A stretch of DNA of 5,600 nt from Porticoccaceae bacterium UBA1117 (lineage in GTDB: Bacteria > Pseudomonadota > Gammaproteobacteria > Pseudomonadales > Porticoccaceae): contig DCBC01000074.1 in assembly GCA_002313335.1 (NCBI GenBank), forward strand, positions 1 to 5,600, read 5' to 3'. The position numbers and the translations under genes were made by a program. The notes under the pieces are model-generated. The model searched no databases, was not told the origin of the DNA, and worked only from the letters and a program-made list of their open reading frames with translations. This document shows, piece after piece, positions 1 to 5,600 of the stretch (within the stretch, counting starts at the first letter, position 1; each line of letters begins with the position of its first letter).

Positions 1-311
1 TGGGGGTACGCTTTCAGTAACCGCACCATAGACCAATGACCATGCACAGCAGAGTGCCAGTCAAAACATCCGTAGAATGCTGGGTGTAATACCTTTGGTG
101 AGGCCAAATCATCATCACTACGTAAGGTTTGACTTAGCTTGTTCGGGTACTCAGTCTCGGCACAATTCAAAGGTAACTGCATTAAGTTAGCCGCTTGATG
201 TGCAGAAATTGGGGTTGAGCTATCTATACTTTTAGACGCTGTAGCTTGGCTTGACGCCATCATGATAGACACAAGAAGTAGGCCGCTAAACCATTGAAGA
301 TTAGTATTCAT
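1..311 (-). CDS. Secreted DUF2891 family protein, N-terminal 103 residues (3' end outside the window)
   Basis: This reading frame is open from an ATG at 311-309 to the left edge, with 103 whole codons visible. Residues 1-25 look like a Sec signal peptide: a short polar start, a hydrophobic core around residues 10-19 (GLLLVSIMMA), and an A-T-A cleavage site before Ser26. There is no lipobox, so the product is probably periplasmic or secreted. The diagnostic stretch is residues 76-93, HPAFYGCFDWHSAVHGHW, which I recognise as the conserved N-terminal signature of DUF2891 proteins. That family is usually about 350 residues, so roughly a third is visible. No biochemical role is established that I can name; the conserved His, Asp and Trp residues could form a ligand or active site, but that is inference. 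The start lies 7 bases past the stop of the upstream hydrolase gene and has only a weak ribosome site (GTGAG), which suggests translational coupling. Confidence 0.85.
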   Translation of the reverse strand, partial: MNTNLQWFSGLLLVSIMMASSQATASKSIDSSTPISAHQAANLMQLPLNCAETEYPNKLSQTLRSDDDLASPKVLHPAFYGCFDWHSAVHGHWSMVRLLKAYP

Positions 312-318
312 TCGCTAC

Positions 319-1632
319 TCACTTTTTTAAATAGTCAGCCAATGTTCTTGCGGCTTTGAGTTTCGATTTAAAGTTTACATCTCTAGCTGCGGAGGCTCCA
401 GGCTGACTTGAAAACCACACCATAACGGTGTCTGCAGCACGATTAATATAAATAACTTGACCATGAATACCAACTGCACAGTACTCTCCCTTAGTTTCAT
501 CTAACAACCACCACATGTTGTGATAGGCAGACCAAGGTTCGCTACCATAATTCAGATTGGCTTTCATGTTTGAGCGAAGCTTATCGGTAATATCTAAGGT
601 GGAATCCACCCAACTGGAGGGAATAACCTGCTCACCATTGATCTGTCCACGATCACGAATCATCATGCCAAAACGCGCCGCGTCTCTGGTCGTGCTGTTC
701 ATACCTCCGGTCACAGCTGGCATAAAGGCGCGGTCAACAGCAATGTAGGCGTCGTGCTCTGCGCCTAATTTAGACCAAATATTCTGTTGGATATAGTCTT
801 GGAACGGCTGGCCACTGACCCGTGCAATAATCCACCCCAACACATCAGCATTACTGGAGTTATAATCAAAATTATCTCCGGGTTTTCGCTGGGTATCTGG
901 CTTAATAAATTTGGCTAAAAAGTCATGTACACCATAAATGTTAGCACTGTCTGGTTGCACATCAGCAGCACCCTTTAGCCAACCCAAATTAAGTGCTGGC
1001 GCATAATGCACTGCAAAGTCAGAGTTAATGTCAGTGTATGTCTCTTTAAAGTCAATTGAACTAGCCATATCAAGAACATTTTGTAGAGAAACACGTTCAA
1101 AGCCACTGCCTTTAAGCTCCGGAATGTATTTTACTGGCGAAGCGGTGAGATCCACCTTACCCTCTGCAACCAACAAACCCAGTGCAGAACTGACTAACGA
1201 TTTACTCATCGAAAACCAAAGGTGCTGTGCATGACCATTGAACTGATTAAAGTAGCTCTCATGAAGTAAGTCACCACCCTTCACTACCACCAAACCATCG
1301 GCATAGTTGGTGCTGAATAACGTATCAAGACCCATTATTTTTCCGCCAACATCAGTCACCATGAAATCAGCTAAACCGGGTTGAGTTGGACCGGGTAACT
1401 CTCGTATTTTCCCCTCTCGCGGAATCATAACGACATTTAGAGGAGCTCCGGCATTACGAAAAGTCCACTGATTAAACGGATGCTCACGGTAATTTTGCAT
1501 GGTTGCCTGAGACTCTCGTGTCGGCGGAAACCCATCCATTACAGTAGTTTTTGTCGGTTCCTCTGCACCTAATTTTGGTATACAACCAATAACACAAGCG
1601 ACTGTAAAGTAGCTAATCAGTATTGCTTTCAT
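319..1632 (-). CDS. Lipoprotein serine hydrolase of the beta-lactamase (class C / 6-aminohexanoate-dimer hydrolase-like) family
   Basis: The 437-residue product is complete. The N-terminus has a hydrophobic stretch ending in a lipobox, V-I-G-C17, followed by Ile, which predicts lipidation and sorting to the outer membrane. The catalytic SxxK motif is Ser141-Met-Ser-Lys144, followed by the helix typical of PF00144 enzymes. The second motif is Tyr257-Asn-Ser within FDYNSSNADVLGWII, matching the Y-x-S(-x-N) region of NylB/EstB-type enzymes. The third is the C-terminal GIHGQVIYI strand at 388-396, which stands in for the KTG box and is typical of 6-aminohexanoate-dimer hydrolases. A serine acyl-enzyme hydrolase acting on an amide or ester is therefore well supported; the substrate is not. 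This branch generally does not confer clinical beta-lactam resistance. The ATG is preceded by AAGGAAAT (1646-1639), 9 bases from GGA to the start. The gene is probably first in an operon with the downstream DUF2891 gene. Confidence 0.93.
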   Translation of the reverse strand: MKAILISYFTVACVIGCIPKLGAEEPTKTTVMDGFPPTRESQATMQNYREHPFNQWTFRNAGAPLNVVMIPREGKIRELPGPTQPGLADFMVTDVGGKIMGLDTLFSTNYADGLVVVKGGDLLHESYFNQFNGHAQHLWFSMSKSLVSSALGLLVAEGKVDLTASPVKYIPELKGSGFERVSLQNVLDMASSIDFKETYTDINSDFAVHYAPALNLGWLKGAADVQPDSANIYGVHDFLAKFIKPDTQRKPGDNFDYNSSNADVLGWIIARVSGQPFQDYIQQNIWSKLGAEHDAYIAVDRAFMPAVTGGMNSTTRDAARFGMMIRDRGQINGEQVIPSSWVDSTLDITDKLRSNMKANLNYGSEPWSAYHNMWWLLDETKGEYCAVGIHGQVIYINRAADTVMVWFSSQPGASAARDVNFKSKLKAARTLADYLKK

Positions 1633-1655
1633 AGGCTAATTTCCTTAATTCTGGT

Positions 1656-1672
1656 GCTCTTCTGAGGAGAGC
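1656..1672. repeat. Short inverted repeat / possible hairpin in the hydrolase leader
   Basis: GCTCTTCTGAGGAGAGC can fold with arms GCTCTTC and GGAGAGC around a TGA loop. Five outer pairs are perfect, the sixth is T/G and the seventh is C-G. Read as minus-strand RNA, the sixth position becomes an A/C mismatch. It lies 24 bases upstream of the hydrolase ATG, just upstream of the ribosome binding site. With such a short stem and no U-run it is not a terminator; it could be a weak leader hairpin, an operator, or chance. Confidence 0.3.
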
Positions 1673-1736
1673 TAAGTGTTGCGATTTCTGACACACTGAC
1701 TGACAAAAACCGTTGTTATCTAGGGTACCTTATCTG

Positions 1737-1742
1737 ATTATA
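1737..1742 (-). promoter_or_regulatory. Candidate -10 box for the hydrolase/DUF2891 operon
   Basis: On the minus strand this is a perfect TATAAT. It would start transcription near 1730 and give a leader of roughly 98 bases before the hydrolase ATG. The -35 partner is unclear: TTGCCG (1761-1756) is the best match to the consensus but is only 13 bases away, while the hexamer at the usual 17-base spacing is GGCATT, a poor match. The call therefore rests mainly on the -10 hexamer and its position. Confidence 0.35.
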
Positions 1743-1846
1743 AAACCATACCTTGCGGCAATGCCATATGCGTAAAACATACCAGCAATTTTTTGAAACC
1801 CCTCCAGGCTGATTTTAAGAGTCTAAACGTTCAATATGAAGACCAA

Positions 1847-1873
1847 TAGACAAATTAACCCTGCCTATATTAT
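1847..1873 (+). promoter_or_regulatory. Candidate promoter for the DUF349 gene
   Basis: TAGACA at 1847-1852 resembles a -35 box, and TATATTAT at 1866-1873 contains two overlapping -10-like hexamers. The spacing to TATTAT is 15 bases, shorter than ideal. A start near 1880 would leave a leader of about 115 bases before the ATG at 1996. A second weak combination, TTACCG (1901-1906) with TTAAAT (1924-1929) at 17-base spacing, is also possible. Neither is strong. Confidence 0.25.
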
Positions 1874-1881
1874 TTCCCAGC

Positions 1882-1896
1882 ACTCCTATTAGGTGT
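1882..1896. promoter_or_regulatory. Interrupted palindrome, possible operator downstream of the DUF349 promoter
   Basis: ACTCCTATTAGGTGT has the symmetric core CCTA-T-TAGG, then a T/T mismatch, then matching AC/GT ends. It lies immediately after the candidate plus-strand -10 box, about where a repressor would block initiation. The size fits a small dimeric regulator site, but 15-bp imperfect palindromes also occur by chance, and no regulator gene is adjacent in this window. Confidence 0.22.
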
Positions 1897-1995
1897 AGAA
1901 TTACCGACCAATGAAATGGCGGGTTAAATCGCGGTATTAATCAGCTTAAATCATCCATCTTGCTAGTTTTGGATTTTGAATAAAAGGAATACAGC

Positions 1996-4830
1996 ATGGC
2001 GATAATGTCGCAGCTATTAGATAAGATAAAGCCGAAAACCCTTGAGCAGCGAATGGCGGAGCTACCTAACCTATCAATGGATGGCCTGACGCTAATTATC
2101 CAGGGAGAAGAGGCAGAGAACTTACGCATAGCCGCGATCACCTATGTATTAGATAGTCCCGTATTAACTGCCCTGGCTGTCGCTGATGACTCATTAAAAC
2201 TACAACAGGCGGCCAAACTGCGTATCGCTAGTTTAATTGATGACGGCAGTATTACGCTTGATGAATTCAGCCAGCGTGATATTGAGGGTTTGACGCAACT
2301 TTCAATCGTTGGGTTTTGTAAAAGACCTGATGTTTTGACGCAACTGCTCAATACCCACACTGATGCAGATTTTCTTTATCAGGCTGCCATAGAGGGTGTC
2401 CCCGCGCGGGTGCGGGAGTTAGCTGCCGCCAAGATTGAGGATGCCAGCCAGCTAAAAAGATTATTAAAAGACACTAGAGGTAAGGACAAACTAGTTTACA
2501 AAATCGTTAAAGACAAGTGTGATCAGTTGCGTGATCAAGAGAAACATGCAGAACAAATTCAAGCTGATATTAGCGATCTTTGCGAGCGCTTAGATGCTCA
2601 CAGTAAGCGTTCTTTTGATAAGCAGTTTATGGGTAAAGCAACACGTATGATGGCCGCTTGGACAGACTTGGAGGATGAGTCTGTTGAACCTCTCAAAAGC
2701 CGCGTTCAACAGGCCATTGCATTGTGCCAGCAGACGATCGATGCTCACGAGTTAGAACTAACCAACATTGCCGCGAGTAAGGCTGCTAATGAGGCTGCCG
2801 AAGCAAGTTTTGGACAGGTTATTGACCAGCTCCATGCCCTGCTTGGTCAGGTCTATGGCTGCGACGGTAATGCTGATGAGGTTGCAAGCATTCGGTCACA
2901 GCATAGTGCTCATGTTAAACAGTGGAACCAGGCACTTGAGCTAGCCTCAGCCAATAACGCTAGCATTAAATCATTTACGCTGGCTAATGAGGGCGTTAAA
3001 CAACAGCTGCAACTGCTCAGTGAATTTGGTAGCCTGCAAAGTCAAGTAGCCTTGCTTACTGTAGACGCAACAGATGCAACGCAAAATGAAGAGCAAAGTG
3101 AAGAAAAGAAATTTTCTGGCCAACAGGCCGCCTATAAAGCTGTCAAAGTACGGCTTCAAACTGCCAGTGTGCTGCCGTCAACAATGGTACCGCAGCAGGT
3201 TGTTGATGCTCGGAAAATATTGGCTGACCATGACAAATATTGGGCCGATAAAAAGCACGTTGAAATTAACCGTCAGCGTCATATCATTGCTCTGATTAGT
3301 CAAGCAAACCAGGCAATGGAAAAAGGTCTGAGTCGAGATGCTGCAGGCATACGTCGCACGCTGGAACGAAAGCTTGGTGAATTCGGTAAGCTACCCGCGG
3401 CAATGACGGCTAAGGTTGAACAACTTGATGGCGCATTGGGTAAATTGCTCGATTGGAAAAACTTTGCTGTAGAACCAAAGCAACAGCAACTAATTGACCA
3501 AATGGAAGCGCTAACAAATAGCCAAGACAATCCCGAGGCGCTGGCTAGTAAAATTCGTCGTATCCAAGATCAGTGGAAGTTATTGAGCAAAGATTCACAA
3601 GACCAGCAACTTTGGGAAGTATTTCACACGCTAGCTGAACAAGCCTATCAGCCATGTAAGGTTTACTATGAGCAAAAGTCAGAGATTCGCCGCAGTAATA
3701 TTGAGAAACGTCGTATCTTGATTGGCCAACTGAATGACTATGTTGCCGCGCAAACTTGGGAGGGTGAGGGCTCAGAGAGTATTGACTGGAAATTGACCGA
3801 AAAATTGATTGGTACCGCGATTAAGGAGTGGCAAAGCTATGCGCCCACGGATCGAGATGCCAATAAACCCCTACAGAAAAAATTTGATCGATTGCTCGAT
3901 AGTCTGCGTGAAAAGTTATCTTCGCATCAGCAGCACAACGCTGAGCGCAAGCAACAGCTGATTGCTCAAGTAGATGCTTTGTTAGAGATCAGTGACAAGA
4001 GAGCCGCGACTGAAAAGGTCAAAAATTTACAAGCGCAATGGAAGCAAGTGGGTGTAGTGGCTCGTAAGCAAGAGCAAAAGCTATGGCGATTGTTCAGAGT
4101 AAGTTGCGATGCTGTCTTTGCACAACGCCAACAGCAGTCGGTAGAGTTTAAAGCCGAGCTGAATGCCCATAAGGCCGCTGCAGAAGCGCTCACCAACGAA
4201 GTCAAAACACTCACCCAATTAAGTGGCAAAGAGCTACTGGATGCGCGAAGCCGAGTTACAGAATGCAAGCGTGAATTCAGCGCAGTGGGCAATTTACCAA
4301 AGACTGCCTCAGTGGCGATTAATCAGCATTTCCATTCAGCGGTCACCACCTTTGAGACTGCCATAACTAACCAGTTAACGCTGGCCAAGGCGCAAGTTTG
4401 GGATAACCTGTTTACTGCCTGTGACATGATTCGGCTATCTCAAATAGCCACGGATACTACCGAGAGCGAAAGCTTACTCCAGACAGCCAAAGACTTTATT
4501 GACAGTGTTGAGCAATGGCCCAAAAATGGCCGCCACGCGCTTGACACGAAAATAGCCTTGGGTCACTCGTCATCAGGCAGTGATGACCACCAAAAAGCAT
4601 TGAGACTGCTGTGTATTCGTGCCGAAATTCTAGCCGATCAGGATACGCCAGCAGAGGACAAGGCCTTACGCATGGAGTATCAAGTCTCACGATTGCAGCA
4701 GGGTTTTGGTCAAAATAGCTCGCCCAATGGCGTCAGTATTCAAGATCTAGTTATTGAGTGGATTGCCGCTGGAGCTGTAGCAAACGACATTTATGAGCCT
4801 CTACTTGAACGCTTTAATCATTATCGGTAA
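1996..4830 (+). CDS. DUF349 domain-containing protein with HEAT-like N-terminal repeats
   Basis: The 944-residue product has no signal peptide or membrane segment and should be cytosolic. Residues about 35-178 form short helical repeats of HEAT-like character, with recurring pieces such as VRELAAAKIEDASQLKRLL (139-157). A Gln/Lys/Glu-rich, coiled-coil-prone middle follows, with a polar acidic linker near 357-373. The C-terminal half carries DUF349-type repeats, recognised by a helix ending in W-K/Q-x-x and a second helix with a conserved aromatic: about 494-563 (W527), 568-641 (W612) and 653-714 (W682). A degenerate unit lies at about 727-789 (Phe761 in place of Trp), and a possible divergent unit at about 435-488. 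The last 150 residues are helical and unassigned. DUF349 has no established molecular function that I can cite; repeated helical pairs suggest a scaffold or a protein or nucleic-acid binding role, which is inference. The ATG at 1996 follows AAAAGGAAT (1982-1990) at good spacing and is preferred over the in-frame ATG at 2005. Confidence 0.92.
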   Translation: MAIMSQLLDKIKPKTLEQRMAELPNLSMDGLTLIIQGEEAENLRIAAITYVLDSPVLTALAVADDSLKLQQAAKLRIASLIDDGSITLDEFSQRDIEGLTQLSIVGFCKRPDVLTQLLNTHTDADFLYQAAIEGVPARVRELAAAKIEDASQLKRLLKDTRGKDKLVYKIVKDKCDQLRDQEKHAEQIQADISDLCERLDAHSKRSFDKQFMGKATRMMAAWTDLEDESVEPLKSRVQQAIALCQQTIDAHELELTNIAASKAANEAAEASFGQVIDQLHALLGQVYGCDGNADEVASIRSQHSAHVKQWNQALELASANNASIKSFTLANEGVKQQLQLLSEFGSLQSQVALLTVDATDATQNEEQSEEKKFSGQQAAYKAVKVRLQTASVLPSTMVPQQVVDARKILADHDKYWADKKHVEINRQRHIIALISQANQAMEKGLSRDAAGIRRTLERKLGEFGKLPAAMTAKVEQLDGALGKLLDWKNFAVEPKQQQLIDQMEALTNSQDNPEALASKIRRIQDQWKLLSKDSQDQQLWEVFHTLAEQAYQPCKVYYEQKSEIRRSNIEKRRILIGQLNDYVAAQTWEGEGSESIDWKLTEKLIGTAIKEWQSYAPTDRDANKPLQKKFDRLLDSLREKLSSHQQHNAERKQQLIAQVDALLEISDKRAATEKVKNLQAQWKQVGVVARKQEQKLWRLFRVSCDAVFAQRQQQSVEFKAELNAHKAAAEALTNEVKTLTQLSGKELLDARSRVTECKREFSAVGNLPKTASVAINQHFHSAVTTFETAITNQLTLAKAQVWDNLFTACDMIRLSQIATDTTESESLLQTAKDFIDSVEQWPKNGRHALDTKIALGHSSSGSDDHQKALRLLCIRAEILADQDTPAEDKALRMEYQVSRLQQGFGQNSSPNGVSIQDLVIEWIAAGAVANDIYEPLLERFNHYR

Positions 4831-4852
4831 CCCTACTTTTCAATTAACTTTT

Positions 4853-4860
4853 AAAGGAAT
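4853..4860 (+). promoter_or_regulatory. Ribosome binding site that fixes a TTG start
   Basis: AAAGGAAT lies 6 bases before the TTG at 4867 (8 from the end of GGA). It closely resembles the site before the DUF349 gene (AAAAGGAAT, 5 bases from its ATG). It supports TTG initiation of the peptidase gene: the first in-frame ATG, at 4900, has no such site and would remove most of the signal peptide. Confidence 0.75.
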
Positions 4861-4866
4861 AAACCA

Positions 4867-5600
4867 TTGAAAAAACTCACTTTATTTTCCGTAGCGTTAA
4901 TGCTCGCTGCTTGTGGAACCACAACTGATAAAAAATCTGAAAAAATCGCCACAGTGCAACCCGCTAAGACTAGCACGGCGGCCTATGCTGGGGATTGTGC
5001 AAACGTGCAGGGTAACCTGCCAACACTTAATGCCGTGGACCGTGACCAGTGGGGTAAGGTGGGACTTGATCTAGCAGCTATGGATAAACGTTTCGCCGCT
5101 GGTGATGACTTTTTCTGCCATGTAAATGGTTTGTGGTACAACAATTTTGAGATGCCCGAAGATAAAACACGTTATGGGTCTTTTACCCTTTTACGTGATA
5201 AATCCGAAGCACGAGTCAAAACAATTATTGAGCAATTGGCCGCGGCGCAGCCAGACCCATTGACATTAGAAGGTAAGGTAGCGGCATTTTATAACGCCTA
5301 CCTGGACACCGATGCCATTGAAGCTATCGGTCTTAAGCCGGCTCAACCTTATTTGGAACAGATTGAGTCGATCAATAATCTAAACGATTTAGCGAAAATA
5401 TTCGCTACCACCGGCTTTTCCAGTCCTGTTGGCGGTTGGGTCGACGTAGATTCCAAGGACACTGCTAATTATATTTTTTATCTCACTCAAGGTGGACTGG
5501 GTCTACCCGATCGAGATATGTATTTGAACGATGAAGGTAAAAATATTGAAACTCGCCGTGGCTACCTAAAGTATTTGACTCTGTTGCTGCGTGAGGCCGG
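4867..5600 (+). CDS. M13 family (neprilysin/PepO-like) zinc metallopeptidase lipoprotein, N-terminal 244 residues (3' end outside the window)
   Basis: The frame is open from a TTG start to the right edge. The signal sequence MKKLTLFSVALMLAAC has a classic lipobox, L13-A-A-C16, followed by Gly, which predicts an outer-membrane lipoprotein. A polar linker follows to about residue 60. The M13 N-terminal domain is recognisable from DDFFCHVNGLWYNN (80-93), which matches the family pattern D-D-F-(Y/F)-x-x-V-N-G-x-W, and from the later GLGLPDRDMYL (210-220), the family's G-L-P-D-R-D-Y-Y-L signature. The catalytic HExxH and the downstream Glu zinc ligand lie in the C-terminal half and cannot be checked here; bacterial members are usually about 650-700 residues, so about a third is visible. 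The family cleaves peptides of limited length; a role in envelope peptide processing or nutrient-peptide use is inference. The gene starts 36 bases after the DUF349 stop with no terminator between, so read-through transcription is plausible. Confidence 0.92.
   Translation, partial: MKKLTLFSVALMLAACGTTTDKKSEKIATVQPAKTSTAAYAGDCANVQGNLPTLNAVDRDQWGKVGLDLAAMDKRFAAGDDFFCHVNGLWYNNFEMPEDKTRYGSFTLLRDKSEARVKTIIEQLAAAQPDPLTLEGKVAAFYNAYLDTDAIEAIGLKPAQPYLEQIESINNLNDLAKIFATTGFSSPVGGWVDVDSKDTANYIFYLTQGGLGLPDRDMYLNDEGKNIETRRGYLKYLTLLLREA

Larger units (their letters stand above)
1633..1995. other. Divergent intergenic region
   Basis: This 363-bp non-coding stretch separates the minus-strand hydrolase operon from the plus-strand DUF349 gene, so it should carry the promoters of both. 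It holds a TATAAT box for the minus strand (1737-1742), a weaker candidate promoter for the plus strand (about 1847-1873), and several short inverted repeats: 1656-1672, the overlapping pair TTGCgGCAA (1753-1761) and GGCAaTGCC (1757-1765), and 1882-1896. TTAAATC occurs twice, at 1924-1930 and 1946-1952, 22 bases apart. I see no tRNA, convincing small gene or recognisable riboswitch. Confidence 0.8.

Noticed and set aside
1028..1234. 68-codon plus-strand open frame inside the hydrolase gene
   Set aside because: It is antisense to the conserved SxxK-containing coding region, with no ribosome site or family resemblance seen.
319..1632. Annotation as a beta-lactam resistance gene
   Set aside because: The SxxK and Y-x-S motifs are shared by many esterases and amide hydrolases. 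The third motif is GIHGQ rather than KTG, so resistance is not supported.
1911..1940. Nine-codon upstream open frame (MKWRVKSRY) in the DUF349 leader
   Set aside because: It has no Shine-Dalgarno sequence, does not overlap the downstream start, and is short enough to occur by chance.
1941..2141. Minus-strand open frame spanning the start of the DUF349 gene
   Set aside because: Most of it is antisense to the DUF349 coding region, and its sequence is not protein-like in any family I recognise.
3966..4292. 108-codon open frame on the minus strand
   Set aside because: It lies wholly inside the DUF349 gene on the opposite strand, is rich in Ser/Ala/Leu as expected from an antisense reading, and shows no recognisable domain. 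The plus-strand protein is clearly the real product.
4831..4866. Terminator after the DUF349 gene
   Set aside because: The gap contains T-rich pieces but no GC-rich inverted repeat before them.
4900..5600. ATG at 4900 as the start of the M13 peptidase
   Set aside because: It would leave only four residues before the lipobox Cys, destroying the signal peptide, and lacks the ribosome site that serves the TTG at 4867.
1..5600. Defence system, mobile element, CRISPR array, tRNA or prophage
   Set aside because: No transposase, integrase, nuclease, repeat-spacer pattern, cloverleaf or terminal repeats were seen; all four genes match ordinary chromosomal families.

Overview
The window reads as an ordinary chromosomal stretch of a Gram-negative bacterium, most likely a gammaproteobacterium. 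Three observations support this: two of the four proteins carry lipoprotein signal sequences with an outer-membrane-type +2 residue; a very long DUF349 protein with a helical-repeat N-terminus is present, an architecture I associate with gammaproteobacteria such as Pseudomonas or Marinobacter relatives; and base composition is moderate (mid-to-high 40s % GC by eye). A marine, Cellvibrionales-like host is a guess from the general look of the proteins and cannot be settled here.

Layout. Positions 1-1632 hold two minus-strand genes read right to left. First comes a complete lipoprotein serine hydrolase of the beta-lactamase/6-aminohexanoate-dimer-hydrolase fold (319-1632). Seven bases beyond its stop is the start of a secreted DUF2891 protein, cut off by the left edge (1-311). 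Positions 1633-1995 are a 363-bp divergent intergenic region with candidate promoters facing both ways and a few short inverted repeats. Positions 1996-4830 encode a 944-residue, cytosolic-looking, helix-rich protein with HEAT-like repeats followed by several DUF349 repeats. After a 36-bp gap with no visible terminator, a lipoprotein M13-family (neprilysin/PepO-like) zinc metallopeptidase starts at a TTG codon at 4867 and runs off the right edge.

How the genes relate. The minus-strand pair looks like a short operon for two exported proteins, one an active-site serine hydrolase and one of unknown function. The plus-strand pair may be co-transcribed, but a cytosolic DUF349 protein and an envelope peptidase have no obvious shared pathway. 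Three of the four products are predicted to leave the cytoplasm. I see no RNA gene, mobile element, CRISPR array or phage signature, and nothing that forms a convincing new multi-gene system. The least understood items are the DUF349 protein and the hydrolase/DUF2891 pairing.
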